The notes under the pieces were generated by a model. It saw only the letters and a program-made list of their open reading frames with translations, made no database searches and was not told the DNA's origin. A DNA stretch of 64,000 bases. It comes from Sebastes aleutianus. Its lineage: Eukaryota > Chordata > Actinopteri > Perciformes > Sebastidae. Of this stretch, positions 25,911 to 38,035 are shown one piece after another. Location: positions 16,233,065 through 16,297,064 of the forward strand of contig CAKAKS010000022.1 of the NCBI GenBank assembly GCA_916700875.1, read 5' to 3'. A program made the position numbers and the translations under genes. Each line of letters starts with the position of its first letter. Positions within the stretch are counted from its first letter, which is position 1.

Positions 25911-26630
25911 CTTAAAGGACAGAAGAGCAGCCTGATCTGATAGGACACTTCATGTTTTTCATTTGATATAGAAACTCCAATAAATCTCTTCCCAAATATA
26001 TCTTTTTATATTTCTGTAAATTAGATTTTCTTAGAGAAAACTCAGCTAATGTTTTGATATAATTCCACCTGTTTCCAGTGCAAAACTGATGGCATGATTG
26101 GAATACGTTCACCAATGGAAAGTATAAAGGATTTGTATATTTCAGTAAAACAGAGGTTTTAAAACTCTGAATTGCCTCCCCAGGGGGGGCTGAGAGACGT
26201 GAGGTAAAGACACTGTGTGAGATGAAAAGGACAGGTTCATACCGGTTCACTAAAAACAGCTGGAAGCCCGTTATTCTAGTCTGGCTCGCTGATTTGGACG
26301 CTTAATTGGAGCCCTTCTCAGAGTCATAACTAAGTAAAATCTGAACACACAGACATGATAAACATATTTTTAGAATCAGTGTGACTTTCACTTCCTGACG
26401 ATATCATTATCTCTGATAGTCATCATGAATAAACTTCCATAAATTGGTTTGGAAATCATAGATAAAAGACGATTTTGATAAATGCAGCACTTGAAAAATC
26501 ATCATGTTTTTATGTTTTTCTTCAGTATCACAGTAATCCAGTGATATTTGTCCGTACATACATGGGTACACTGTAAACAGGAGCTGCTAATAGATAATTC
26601 GGCGCACTTTTGGTGCCAAAATGTAAACAA
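25911..26630 (+). repeat. Dispersed repeat, partner of the 59.7-60.5 kb duplication
   Basis: Shares gacaggttcat, gagtcataact.ag..aaatctgaacac, cagtgtgactttcacttcc, ttcttcagtatcacagtaatccagtgata, catgggtaca and aacaggagctgctaatagatgattc with 59690-60510. Confidence 0.7.
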
Positions 26631-26682
26631 ATATAAGCTTTAAAAAACAGAGGTGGGGAAGGGTGGAGTTGACAGACTTTAG

Positions 26683-26910
26683 GTTTCCACCAAAACGTTT
26701 GTGGAACTTTTAGCCCCTTTAGTTTCAGTTCTTTCAGAAAGTACTACCCCTCAACTAGGGCCTTTTTGGGGGGTTAAAAAGGTCACGGAAAAATGTCCCC
26801 AGAACTTAATTTAGACCCTGGTCCCTGTAGATCCCCTACTAACGCAACGAGTTCTTCAAAAGGTTCTTAGTTCCGAGGGAAAGTTCCTACGGTGGAAACG
26901 TGGCCTTTGA
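26683..26910 (+). mobile_element. MITE with GTTTCCACC terminal inverted repeats, second copy
   Basis: Begins ggtttccaccaaaacgtttg and ends agttcctacggtggaaacg. It shares the body ccccagaacttaatttagac and gagttcttcaaaaggttctt with the 5.4 kb copy in the same orientation. Confidence 0.75.
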
Positions 26911-27189
26911 GAAGCCCTGTTTTGTGCTGGGCAGGTAATGTACGCTGGGTTTATCAAAGCGTGTTTGATGAAAACTGTTGGGTTGGTGAGAGCGGTGAGA
27001 CTGAAACAAAACAGCATTGTTGTCGGACGTAAAACCAAAACAAAGAGCTGAAAGATGACAAAACGCTAAGCTGAGAGATTCTGGTGGGAGATAATTCACT
27101 GTGGTCCCGCTACCTATGTAGATATGAAGGGCTCATTCTAACGAAAACACAACGATTCAGGTGATTATACACTAAAGAAAACAGTTATT

Positions 27190-27460
27190 AATATGGTGGA
27201 TGGGTCAAACAAACACAAGACTTTCAACCAGGAGACGGTCGTTTGAAACTAAAAGTAACGTTGACTTACTTTGTCACATTAGTCACTTGACTTGTCAGTA
27301 TCGTCAGTCTCGTGAGCCACGTGCGTAGTTAGCAATTAGTCAGTGAAGTTAACGTCAACCACGACCGTTTCCTAACCCTCATAAGTGGTTGCGTTGCCTG
27401 AACCTAACTTCCTGTGAAGTTTATTTTGAAAGGACACTATGCATGTAACAAGAATATCTT
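27190..27460 (+). repeat. Second copy of the 24.7 kb dispersed repeat
   Basis: gactttcaaccaggagacgg, cgaccgtttcctaaccctca, aagtggttgcgttgcctgaa and atgcatgtaacaagaat. Same orientation, with an inserted stretch at about 27245-27355. Confidence 0.65.
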
Positions 27461-27860
27461 CCTATCCTTTATTGAAGCTATTTAATTCTTGAAATATTGG
27501 ATCTAAAATGAGTCCATTCATCATTTTGTATGCATTTCCCTCAGATTCAGCCTGACGTGTTATATCTTTGGACACTTGGGGATCTCCGCTATAACTGTAA
27601 ATAAAGTTTGTAAAGTTTCGATGTTCTGCAGAGGGAAAAGAGGCTCCGTTTCTCGTGTTATCGCTGCCTCTTCTTATTCTGTGAGGAAACTTTCTAAAGT
27701 CTTCGCTCTCTGAAAGATGATTGTCTTCCTCACTTTATTGAATATTAATGTTAAATTCATTCAAACAGCTCTGATTGAAGCGAACGCAGCGACTCACTGG
27801 AAGAGCTTCAGTGAGGCAGCAGCAGGCAGACAGCTGACTGGCCTGCAGCGCCGACTCTGT

Positions 27861-27879
27861 GTGCGTGTGTGTGTGTGTA

Positions 27880-27910
<31 letters not shown>

Positions 27911-27911
27911 C
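27861..27911. repeat. (TG)n microsatellite
   Basis: TG tract interrupted by TA and TT near its left end. Confidence 0.95.
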
Positions 27912-28033
27912 AGTTTAGTCCATCTGTTGGTGTGTGTCCGCCCGCGGCGACGGCATGAAGAGAACGAGACAAAGAAGAGAAAAAAGAAAGACGGGAAGAA
28001 AAGATGAAAAGATGCACAAGTAGAGGAATGAAG

Positions 28034-28034
28034 G

Positions 28035-28113
<79 letters not shown>
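28034..28113. repeat. (TG)n microsatellite
   Basis: 80 bp nearly pure TG, with a single GCG near the left end. It creates open Cys-Val and Thr-His frames. Confidence 0.97.
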
Positions 28114-28114
<1 letters not shown>

Positions 28115-28284
28115 GGACCTCAGGCGGTGCTGTCTGTGGGTCTCTGTGGATCCCAGATGGAGCCAGAACTCAACAGAACACATTAGTCCACTTGGCGTGT
28201 TCACACACGCGCGTTCAGACACACTCAGATATTCAGAGTAATCCTCCTGACAATCAGATCACCTGAGCCTTCGCTCGCTTCGCT

Positions 28285-28309
28285 CTGCTGCTGCTGCTGC
28301 TGCTGCTGC
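28285..28309. repeat. (CTG)8 trinucleotide repeat
   Basis: About eight CTG units. The only CTG run of this length in the window. Confidence 0.95.
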
Positions 28310-28617
28310 AAGATTTCTGCTCCGCTGGAACAGTCCGACGAGTTCTACGGAGGCCCGGAGAGGCCCCTTATCGCTTTATTAGCTACCTCCACTTCAGGAG
28401 AGAAAAGAACAAGAAAGAAAGAACCAACTTCCAGCCTGCAGGAAGTGAAGTATCTCTGGGTTTCGACGGGAAAGAGAGGAGGAGTGAAGCCGGAAGGAAG
28501 GATTTGTATTCTCCTCATTTCCTGAGCTACAGATTTTAGATTTGGACTCATCTGCTCTGAGACTTGACTTAATCAGTTGAACGGCCACCAATTTCATAAA
28601 TCTTTTATTCATTAGGC

Positions 28618-28695
28618 TGTGCGCTCGGGAGGTAGAACGAGTCGTCCTTTAACCACGAGGCTGGCGGTTCGATGATGTTCAATGTTTGTGATAAA
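28618..28695 (+). repeat. tRNA-like (SINE-type) fragment
   Basis: gctcgggaggtagaacgag.cgtcctttaaccacgaggctggcggttcga resembles the head of common fish tRNA-like repeats. GGTTCGAtg matches a pol III B-box core. The A-box side is degenerate, so it is not a functional tRNA. Confidence 0.5.
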
Positions 28696-29035
28696 CTGAA
28701 GGATGAAGTGTTCCTTTATGTGGTGAGAAAATCCTCCTGCTTACACACATCGTAGAAGCTAACACAGAAAATATGGAGAGGCAGGAAGCTGAGGTCTGCT
28801 TCAGTCGAGGGGAAACTTTGCCGATTTACAAATGACTCTGTGTCAATGCAGCGCGGCAAAAGACCGCCGCATGATGATGCAAAACAAGCGACAGACTTTA
28901 GCCAGCAGGTGAGCGAGGGGCTCCGTATCGAGCTAGCCTCTAAGCCCGCCCACTTTTTAGCTGTCCAATCTGATGCCAAGGATTTGATTTAAATCCCTTT
29001 TGTAACTGCACATCGCTCAAATATTCTGTTTCAAT

Positions 29036-29664
29036 CAGGGCTGTCAATCGATTCAAATATTTAATCGTGATTAATCGCAAATAAATGTACCTTAAAGGGA
29101 GATTTGTCAAGTATTTAATACTCTTATCAACATGGGAGTGGACAAATATGCTGCTTTATGCAAATGTATGTATATATTTATTATTGTAAATCAATGAACA
29201 ACACAAAACAATGACAAATATTGTCCAGAAACCCTCACAGGTACTGCATTTAGCATAAAAAATATGCTCAAATCATAACATGGCAAACTGCAGCCGAACA
29301 GGCAACAACAGCTGTCAGTGTGTCAGTGTGCTGACTTGACTATGACTTGCCCCAAACTGCATGTGATTATCATAAAGTAGGCATGTCTGTAAAGGGGAGA
29401 CTCGTGGGTACCAATAGAACCCATTTCATTCCCATATCTGGAGGTCAGAGGTCAAGGGACCCCTTTGAAAATGAACATGACAGTTTTTCCTCGCCAAAAT
29501 TTAGAGCAAGTTTAGAGCGTTATTTAGCCTCCTTCATGACAAGCTAGTATGACATGGTTGGTACCAATGGATTCATTAGGTTTTTTTAGTTTCATATGAT
29601 ACCAGCATCTTCACTCTAGCTTTAAAGAAATGTGCGTTATTATCACGCTCAATTTGACAGCCTT
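29036..29664 (+). mobile_element. hAT-like non-autonomous element, copy 1
   Basis: The left end cagggctgtcaatcgatt and the right end aatttgacagcctta are inverted. The interior (ccttaaagggagatttgtcaag, catgggagtggacaaatatg, attgtccagaaaccctcaca) matches 51242-51927 throughout. It lacks a transposase. Confidence 0.8.
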
Positions 29665-29702
29665 AAGATACAACTTCCCGTGCAGATGAAGTCATTCGTT
29701 AT

Positions 29703-29912
29703 TGGAGCTGCAACGATTAATCGATTAGTTGTCAACTATTAAGGTAATCGGCAACTATTTTGATAATCGATTAATTGGTTTGAGTAATTTTTTAAAAAGT
29801 CTAAATTCTCTGATTCCAGCTTGTTAAATGTGAATATTTTCTGGTTTCTTTCCTCCTCTGTGACAGTAAACTGAATATCTTTGAGACATTTGAGGTCATC
29901 TTGGACTATGGG
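29703..29912 (+). mobile_element. hAT-type MITE with gagctgcaacgattaatcgatt head
   Basis: ggagctgcaacgattaatcgattagtt...gataatcgattaattg is the familiar left end of a widespread fish hAT-derived repeat. The right end is truncated or unclear. Confidence 0.7.
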
Positions 29913-31249
29913 AAAAACTGATTGTCATGGTTTAACAGGTTGGAAGAAAAGTTTATGTGATGATGATTTTTGGCTACAATGGGACCATATTTCCTAATAT
30001 TGACTACATTCCTTTACATTTATATTCAGGACGGATGCGTGATGTGTGTGATTTTATGTCTACACCCGATACAAGAACTGCAGTTGGCAACAATAACAGT
30101 AGTTACTAAAAACTTCCAACAGTGTTTCCAACAATCTTTTACACTAAAATGATATTTCCCAGAGACGTTAGCTGTTGCTGTAGTTATTAGGACCTTATTG
30201 ATGTAGTGAAGCCAACTTCACCTCAATTAAAGAACATTTAAGTACGACAGTAGCAACGGCTCACTGACTGCCTGTTTCAATTATCGCTGCATTACTAAAT
30301 GAGGAGATGTCACACCGACAGCTGCTTCACACGTTCCAACATGTTCTACTTTTAATTAAACGGGCTGTTTAGTGTCTCAAGTCAGCAGCGTCTTTCTCTC
30401 CCGTTCTGTCCACGATGAAACGGGACTTCCTGTGATAATGTTTTCACTACAATCGACTGAAGTTGTAAAGCGAGAATAGAAGTGTTGAGGTTTAGTGTCA
30501 AACGAGTGATTACTATTTAGCACTTTGTGTTGCCTCAATTTACTCAAACGTACGATCACACTTGGAGATTACAAGAAATGAGAGAGAGAGTCTTGCAACA
30601 AATGTCCTCAGCCAGACTTGTGAACTCAACTTGTGGTCTGTATTTTTATCAATGGAACTAAACAAACCCAACAGTACATCTTAATGTTGGATAAATCTGG
30701 TCAAAAGTCAAAATGAATGACCCCAAAGTGATCTGCGTCAAAGCATCTTATTGTTATCTGGAGCTAGATGGAGATCAATAACAGGTGTGGCACTCGAGGA
30801 AAGGTGAGGCGGTCAACAAGATCATGAGGTTTCATCCTCTAATGGATATAAATATCCACAGCTAATTTAAAGAAAGAACAGTTACTGACCATGTATGGAT
30901 GTGATATGATTACTATCTCTGTTGTATGGCCTGGCTCAGGTTAAATGTAAAACATGAACAAATACATACAGAGAATGAACGCAGTAGAACTTTCTTTTAT
31001 TATTCAGTTTTACTTGTTGGATTTTCCTATGAAACAGTAACAAATGGCCGACATTGTCCTCGCTCTGACTACCGTTACCGTCTCCACTAGCGCCGCATTG
31101 TTGTTGTTTGCTATCGTCACGTGACAAAACTACCTAACTACAGTTCTTCTTCGCTGCTCTAAAACAGTAGTTACCAGTGGCAGCCATGATGCATCCATAG
31201 TGAAGGTCTACAGTTTTGGAGTGGCGAAGAAGCATTGATTTGAACTAGT

Positions 31250-31388
31250 AGATTTTATTTCTGGGTATATAAGTGATGGTATCAGATCGGTGCATAGACT
31301 GACGTACTCGCTGATACTCGATCCCGAATTTTGGGCAGTATTGGACGCATTTCCGATACAGGTATGGGTATCAGAACAACTCTAATTC
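31250..31388. mobile_element. Fragment of a tatcagatcggtgca-type repeat
   Basis: ggtatcagatcggtgcatag, actcgctgatactcgatccc and gatacaggtatgggtatcagaacaactcta resemble the end of a common fish hAT-like element. Confidence 0.5.
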
Positions 31389-32550
31389 TAAATAACTAAC
31401 TATTGCTAAACAAAGCATTTCCTGTATTATCCTCCTGTGAAGGAATGCATTGTGTGCATGCATGTGCAAAACAAATTCTTCAAGGCTGTGTTTGTTTTTG
31501 TTTCCGGACGTTTTATAACCTTTCTTGCTGTCTTTCGTTGGGCCTTTTTCAAAGCCTGTTTGCAGTGATGCGCTTTCATTTTTCGGGCACTCAGCTCTCC
31601 TTAAAGCCGTTGAATAAAAACCTATTTCTGGAACCACAGTAGATGTTGAGATGTGGACCAAAGAGCCGGTCGGACAGATGGACATCCTCGTCTCTAACAG
31701 GACTGAAAACCAAAATGATTCTCTATTGTTATGATCTGTACTCTCATGCGTCTGTACAGGCCAGTTCTCCCTCTGTCCCTTTAAATTTGTATCTCAGCTC
31801 ATCATTCCCGTCTCTCTCTCTCTCTGGGGAGCTCGATGCCCTGCATGACAACAGATGGAGCCCTGAGGCTCTGGGACCACACACACACACATGGAGGGAT
31901 GGAGCTGGCAGCAGTGGGGTAGAGTAAGAGCAAGCTGTGGTAAAGACTGATGTCAACATCAGTGTGAATGCACACAGCAGATTTATGATGGAAGAATGCA
32001 TTCAGTCACTGCTGACGCACACACAGAGGAAATATCTGACTAGATTTAAAACAGAAAATCAAATCAAAGGCGGTTTCACACAGAGGGACTTTGCTCTCTT
32101 TGCATTGGATTTGGAGCTAATTTGAGTTTCAGAAACACTGAGCTGGGAGGACATTTGGGGGTTTTGGGACGACTGTTTGGCACAGTATCAGTGTTTTCCT
32201 CTGGTGACTCCCTCCATCCATCCATGTGAGAGGCTGATTCTGCTCAGCAGCACAAACATATTATCCCCGTCTACTTTCTTTAGCAAACTCCTGCTGGAAC
32301 ACCAAGCAAAACCTAGGCATGCTGGGAGATGTAGTCCCACTTGTGGGTCCCCTAACGATTAGTCACGTGTTGCACCAGAATCACTGAGACTGACTGATAA
32401 CCTGACAGCTTTTTATCAACAAGATGGTGAGATACCGGAGCTCTGACGCTGCCTTATCTTCACCTTCAAGACTCCTTCAACAAAGTCCATCACCTGGACT
32501 CTCAACACCACCTCTCCTCGCCAAGAAAGTACCGCAGGGTCTGGACTTAA

Positions 32551-32925
32551 CCATGGACTGTATATAAGAAGTGTATGTAGTCACCGTGACGTCACCCATT
32601 GGTTGGTTGACTGCCGCTTTGAAGCCCTGAGTTCGGCATTTGGCCATCACCATCTTGGTTTTTAGCCATCGCCATCTCGGTTTTTGGCCGTCGCCATCTC
32701 GGTTTTTAGGCCATCGCCATCTTGGTCTTTGGTGTCGCCATCTTGGTTTTTGGCCGTCACCGTCTTGTTTTTAGGCCATCGCCATCTTGGTCTTTGGCGT
32801 CGCCATTTGGGGTTTTTGGCTGTCGCCATCATGGTTTCTGGCCATCGCCATCGTGGTTTTTGGCTGTCGCCACCCCCATCTTGGTTTTTGGACGTCGCCA
32901 TGTAGGTTTTTGGCCACTTCCGGTG
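32551..32925 (+). mobile_element. Composite repeat: CRE/CCAAT head plus short 22-bp minisatellite
   Basis: The head ccatggactgtatataagaag...caccgtgacgtcacccattgg (32551-32602) matches 55702-55750. It is followed by about 12 units of a 22-bp gccatcttggtttttggccgtc motif (32643-32915) with several 1-bp indels. After 32925 the sequence changes to the 24.7 kb dispersed repeat family, so the usual 3' part is missing. Confidence 0.85.
32587..32602. promoter_or_regulatory. CRE plus CCAAT box in the repeat head
   Basis: A perfect palindromic CRE TGACGTCA (32587-32594), three bases, then ATTGG (32598-32602). A TATATAAG stands about 20 bp upstream. The identical arrangement occurs at 55735-55750. Confidence 0.5.
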
Positions 32926-33390
32926 TGGCGAAACTTAACTACGATCTTTCCTAAACCGAACTAAGTCGTTTTCTTGCCTAAATGTAACGAAGTTTCTTCC
33001 TGTGAAAACGGAACTTTATTTTGAAAAAACTGGAGCTGAAATTGATGCTGGATATTTTCAGGAAAACGCACGAAAAATGAGGAATAACTTTTTCTAAGAT
33101 ATCATACAATCCGCTGTATGAGGATACGTTAATGTGGGAAGTGAGTGGTGAAGCAAGAGAGAGAGAGAGAGAGAGCGGCAACGACGGGAGCGAGTAACGT
33201 TATCGACTACGGCCCAAACAGGAAAAGTTAACAGACTTTGGTTTGTCCATTCTGGGCTTCTGTAGAAACATAGTGGAGCAACATACTACAAGCTCAGCTT
33301 GCAGAACCATGAGGCAGGACCTCGTCACAGCTGTTTTATCCTCCTCACAATATGTTTTATAATTGATTTAAACCTCATTTATTAATTTTA

Positions 33391-33730
33391 ATGGTCTTAG
33401 CCTTGCACCTTGTTATATTTTGGACCTCTTGGTACCGTGCGAGTCCGTACGCAGCTCGAGATCTTCAGGCAGATGTCTTTCCTGTTCCAGAGTCACGGCC
33501 TGAACCAGAGAGGACAGAGTCTTCACAGTCAGAGCCCGGAGGCTCTGGAGCAGAGCCCGAGGCTATAAGGCTGCTCAGTCAGGCCTGCTTTGAATTCTGC
33601 TCTTAAAAATATATAATATCAGAGAGCTTCTCCTGATTTTACTAGAGTTTCTTTTATTTCACTTGTCTTTTTATATCTTTTATTACTGGAATTCTCTCTA
33701 TAAATAAAGATTATTATCATAATTATGTTA
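33391..33730 (+). mobile_element. LINE ORF2 C-terminal and 3'-UTR fragment
   Basis: At 33450 the frame reads RSSRSSGRCLSCSRV. After a stop come TREDRVFTVRARRLWSRARG, corresponding to the usual LRSSGRGLLxVPRV...GERAFAVRAPRLWNSLP block at the end of fish CR1/L2/Rex-type ORF2. An A/T-rich tail with aataaagat follows. Dead copy. Confidence 0.7.
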
Positions 33731-34153
33731 CAGGAGCACCACAGAGACTCTCCTGACCATTTGCATCACAATCTGGTTGGAGTGCAAAGCTTTAACTCTG
33801 AGATACTGTGGCAGAAACACAGTTGTAAATATCTACATATAGGTATTTCTGCAACTAATTCAGAGTGTTTGCACACTGGAGGACCAGACGTGAGATGGCT
33901 CTGGCCCATATATAGTTGGCTCGGGTTTAGGAATGTGGGCACGGGTCGATTTTGTAGTGAGAATCAGCCCCAGTTAGCAGCACACCGCCAAGCTTTGGGC
34001 AAATGTTGACACCTGGAATTAGACCAGCGTACTGATTCTGGAGCGCCATCAATCAGCCAGGTGTGCCAGGTTTACTGAAGGGCACGGTTGAGCAAAGACT
34101 ACCTGGGTCTGAAGCATCCTGATCAGTAACACCAAATAGAATCCTCTGAGAAT

Positions 34154-34260
34154 GTGTGGGCTCCTTAAAATAAGGGATGTCACGAGAACCAAAACTTTGG
34201 TACCAAGTCGATGCCAAATTTCTGAAAACATGACAATTTGAAAGCTGTTTCCAGACTACT
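34154..34260 (+). mobile_element. Fragment of an agggatgtcacgagaacc-type repeat
   Basis: aagggatgtcacgagaaccaaaactttggtaccaagtcgatgccaaa is the recognisable left end of a common teleost hAT-like repeat. Only about 100 bp is present. Confidence 0.55.
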
Positions 34261-34733
34261 GTCTCTAGCAGGCTCCTAAAACCCCTTTGAAAGCTCTCTG
34301 GAAGATGTCAAAACGTCACTGTAATCCAGTTAAAACCAGACCTTTTCTGAGTTCTTGACAAGTTGACATCTTTGAGACGCAACATTTTCACCTGACATCT
34401 TAGTGCGCCCTGGTGTGGACCACAGGAAGTGACATCACCTTCAGCTCAGCATGGAGCGGCCTTTTAATAGCAGCTAATATCAGCGTAAAGGTCAGGGAGG
34501 GGAAGTAAATGTCAGGCCTAATCTGAGTGGATGGAAACAAACAGGAAGCTTTGACTGAAAGTGAATTTCTAATGTGATGAATGAATGTGGACAGGAAGGA
34601 AGTGCGTGACATAAACAATACGGAGCCGCTGCGATCACATTAGCTCGTTTGGGCGTGGAGAGGAAAAAGGAAATGCACCGCTGCGACACGGTTAATTGAT
34701 TCTGGCAGAACAGAAGTGTAAACATAAACAATT

Positions 34734-34760
34734 ATGAAGAAGAAGAAGAAGAAGAAGAAG
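34734..34760. repeat. (GAA)n microsatellite
   Basis: Nine GAA units, approximately. Confidence 0.93.
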
Positions 34761-35397
34761 GACAGGGAGATGAAATTCGACTGCTCTGACTCGATTCATT
34801 AACTTGGAGAAGAAAGACGGAAGTGTAAACGACAAACATGGTCGAACAGAAGAGAAGTGTACGATCAGAACTACTGCTGAGAGTCTGAGAGCTTCACAGC
34901 ATGAACCAAAACCTGTAGCACACACACAGAGAAATGTGTCCCCATGTTGCACTAAACACTATAAAGTCTAATAGGAACCAGGATGAAGAATCTACTGTAC
35001 TGTACCAACTATCCCAAAGAGAGGATGCTGTCCTAAGAAAGTTGCCAGGCAACAAGAGATGCCGCAGGTACTTTTTCTACCAGGCTTGTTTAAGAACTCA
35101 GGAGCTTGACCTTCATTTTTACACTTTACGTTTTCAACCCTGGGCCCGTAAAAGATTTAAAAGAGTTTCTAATGGGAACCATCAGGGTGGAGTTCCTGGT
35201 GCTGAACTTCACAAAACTGGTCAAACGCAGGCCTCAAAACTACCACATCCTGCATACAACATTCATTCATGTTGCAAACCAACACTGGTTATTGGATTAT
35301 TAGGGCTAGGGATTGGAAATCCCTTTTTTATTCTATCAAACCGTATACTCGTTGTGCATACTCGCACTCATGCGACCGTGGTGTAGTTCGTTTACAG

Positions 35398-35610
35398 CCT
35401 AACGTTAGCTTTTTACTTCTGCCGATTGCATTCACACTTCAAAAACCATAAAAGCGGTGTTCATTTGTGAAGATTATCTAACTGAACAAAACATGCAAGA
35501 GCTTATTATCTGCAATAATCCAATGGAACGATCCCATTGGCTTTTAGTGGGGGGAAACAGGGCGATGCTAACTTCCTGGTTGGCCTACAAAAATACGTCA
35601 TCCCCGGAGC
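35398..35610. repeat. Dispersed repeat, partner at 4.07 kb
   Basis: Starts cctaacgttagctttttacttc. See the copy at 4065-4310. Confidence 0.75.
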
Positions 35611-35701
35611 ACTCTATAGGACACAAAGTTATAGACATACAGGACGTTTATACAAAGACAAAGCATCATAAAAGTGCCAAAGTGGTAGTTTTAAACTATG
35701 A

Positions 35702-35960
35702 TCAAGAACCTCGACAGAAGTTCTTTCCAGTTGCGGCTATGGCAGCAGCGTTACCGTGACATGTAAGTGGATAAATAAGAGGGCTTGAGTCCAAGGATGG
35801 ATTTATCAATAAAATTATACCAGTGCAAAAGCTCTGCGTATGGATATTGATGACCAGTTGACTCGACAATGCAGAGTACAATGATGTGCGAGGGGCTTTA
35901 CAACCGGTGATGAACCTCAGAGCTTCGTGATAGACGGCGTCCAACAGATGGTGAGAGTGA
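35702..35960 (-). mobile_element. LINE ORF2 C-terminal fragment
   Basis: The minus strand reads HHLLDAVYHEALRFITGCK then, after a frameshift, HWYNFIDKSILGLKPSYLS. This is the characteristic LDxVYHxALRFITG ... HWYxFIYKSILGLLPSYL block of fish L2/Rex-like LINEs. No RT core is attached. Dead 3' fragment. Confidence 0.8.
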
Positions 35961-36587
35961 ACTGAAGCGTTTATGTACAGAACATCCCTGTAGGCAAGAA
36001 AAGTGGCAGCAACCAGCCGTTTCCTGGCATTAAAAGGAGGAACAGGATGTGTTCCTAAACAAGAAGCCCAATTTTAATTTCTTTAGAAGATGATCAATAT
36101 GGAAGGCTTTTATCAATTGTGAAGGCTAAATATTTGTAGTTGGTTCCAATCCAAAGTAAAGTGACAAGAGTTGGCATTGAGTTTCAGTACAACACGGTGC
36201 AGACCTTTACTTTGAAGGCTTACTTTGCTGAGTATTAACACATCTTTTCTACAGAATCCAATTTTCATTCAACTAAATAAGCTAAAAGTCTCCAAAGCAC
36301 CAGTGTTTAATGTCTGAACACAAACGTCTGAGTGAGGCTCAACTCCCCGAGCTAATCACACTGTAGATCCCCCCCGACTCTCAGGAAGAAAAGCAGGACA
36401 CAGTGTTTTCTTTGGCTGATACGAGCACATTGATGAACCCGACGGTAATTGTGCGAAGGACAAAGAGCTGGCTGACTTCCCTAAAGAAGGGCAGCCCAGG
36501 ACGGGGAGGCTGTTTTCTGTCTCCTAATGTGGATCAGCCGGGGGGATAGAGAGCTGACAGGAAGCCAGACATCAGAGAGCATCAAAA

Positions 36588-36606
36588 GAAGAAGAAGAAG
36601 AAGAAG
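36588..36606 (-). repeat. CTT tract downstream of the exon 3 donor
   Basis: GAA repeat on the plus strand, read as (CUU)n in the transcript at about +17 to +35 of intron 3. UCUU-rich tracts are classical PTB-binding sequence. Any regulatory effect is inferred only from position. Confidence 0.85.
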
Positions 36607-36622
36607 ACGTCAGCGGCCTTAC

Positions 36623-36749
36623 CTAACTTGGGCAGTGAGTACTGGACTTTAAAGTAGTCTTGGTAAAATCCCAGAAGCCTCTTGGTGATGTGCAGAGCGT
36701 AGTCGCCGGCTCCGCTGGAGATGGCATCTGGCCGGGCGTACAGACGGAT
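36623..36749 (-). CDS. trhde: trhde exon 3: TRH-degrading ectoenzyme, entry to catalytic domain
   Basis: Internal exon of 42 codons plus one base. It begins IRLYARPDAISSGAGDYALH and ends FKVQYSLPKL, followed by the first base (G) of a codon expected to be Asp. It joins exon 2 in frame (GGVT-IRLYARPDA), reproducing the continuous TRHDE order in which VRLYARPDA follows the NFTYRE segment. The acceptor is strong (TTTCTCTGTTTTTGTTTTTTAG|ATC). The donor TTAG|GTAAGG is near consensus (phase 1). In M1 peptidases the YALHITKRLL...YFKVQYSLPKLD stretch leads into the catalytic domain, just before the AxMEN and HExxH motifs, which must be in the next exons outside the window. No frame damage is seen, and the exon length is not a multiple of three, so skipping it would shift the frame. 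Confidence 0.95.
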
Positions 36750-37559
36750 CTAAAAAACAAAAACAGAGAAATGGAATCAGGCCAATTATAAGAGAGATGG
36801 ATGTAAAAACAGATGCAGAGACAGGAAATGGAATTAGTGTCTCAACTCGGCTCTGCAGAGAACGAAATGGAATTAAGCCAAGTTTTTATACTGAGAGGGA
36901 AATTAAATTTGGCAGAGTTTACAATCAAATCTACACGGAGACAAACAGAACCGAGTATATTAAACTCTGCAGAGGAAATAATACAATCAGGTTGAGTTTA
37001 AGTTCAAATCTGCAGAGAGACGGAAATTAAATTCTAGGTTTTTTGTTTTTTTTTGTCCAACAGAGTCAAAAGGAATGGAACCAGGCCAGACTGAGGCAGG
37101 TCAGGCCTACGGAGAGGATAAGTGGATCAGGCCGAGCTCGTGTTCAGAGCTCTGCACACAGAATAATGGAGTCAGGTTGAGTTTTGGTTCAAATGAAAAA
37201 CAGATTTATAGCTCCGAGCAGAGAACATCGACTTCTAGAAACACAGCTGGAAAAATAAAAGGACGATAAAGTTTTGCTTTTGGTGGAATCCAATATCTCT
37301 CACAGTCAGTCAGATAAATGTTGGCAACCTTCCTTTCAACGTTTCTTTTACATTCATGTATTTATTCATTTTGTCAGCGTGACATCGTACAAACAGGTGA
37401 TAAATTACACAGATAAAGGTGTAACGAAATATAGACATTAACAAGATGTAGGAGTATTGTAAGTGCTTGTGTGCATGTATGAAGTGTGTCGTGTAAGTGT
37501 GTCATATATTCATATATGAATAACTGTAACCAGAGGAATGTGCAGGTATGTGTGAGAAG

Positions 37560-37788
37560 GAGAAAATTAAATTAAAATAAATAAATAAATGGATAAATAA
37601 AATGGTAAAAAATAATAATGTTGATGAGTAAGTTCAATAAATAAATATAAATAATAGTAATAAAAGTAAATATAAATAAATGGTTATATGATTATGTTGA
37701 TAAGTTCAACAACTACATGAATAAATAAATATAATGAAAAATATAAAATAAATAATAGTAATCAAAACAATAAATATAAATAAATAAA

Positions 37789-37826
<38 letters not shown>

Positions 37827-37991
37827 TTGATAAGAAAGTTCAATAAATTAAATAAATAAATTAAACTGAACAAATAAATAATATGGTAATAATAATGTTG
37901 ATGAGTTCAATAAATAAATAAATGATTAAATTAATGAAAATTTAAAATAAATAATAGTAATGAAAAAATAGATATAAATAAACAAATGGTA

Positions 37992-38035
<44 letters not shown>

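Larger units (their letters stand above)
1..36622 (-). other. trhde: trhde intron 3, partial
   Basis: Starts at the exon 3 donor GTAAGG and runs off the left edge. No minus-strand segment resembling the next TRHDE exon (AAMENWG, HEICHQWFGD) was found, so the intron is at least 36.6 kb. Beyond the repeats listed separately, I recognise nothing in 741-1320, 1641-2328, 2383-4060, 4310-5030, 5610-6530, 6852-7110, 7716-9994, 10153-10975, 11481-12440, 16090-17270, 18626-19240, 19450-21605, 22860-24650, 24900-25910, 27460-27860, 28700-29035, 29915-31250, 31390-32550, 33741-34154, 34260-35395 and 35961-36585. A 179-codon open frame at 7929-8468 (+) has no domain I know. Confidence 0.85.

Noticed and set aside
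27794..28222. 142-codon His-Thr-rich minus-strand frame
   Set aside because: Translation of the CA/TG microsatellites at 27861-27911 and 28034-28113.
28618..28695. Possible tRNA gene
   Set aside because: Has a B-box-like GGTTCGA but no complete cloverleaf or proper A-box. Better explained as a SINE-like repeat.
1..36622. Search for the next trhde exon (AAMENWG / HEICHQWFGD)
   Set aside because: No minus-strand match to these motifs seen by eye. The exon is taken to lie left of the window.
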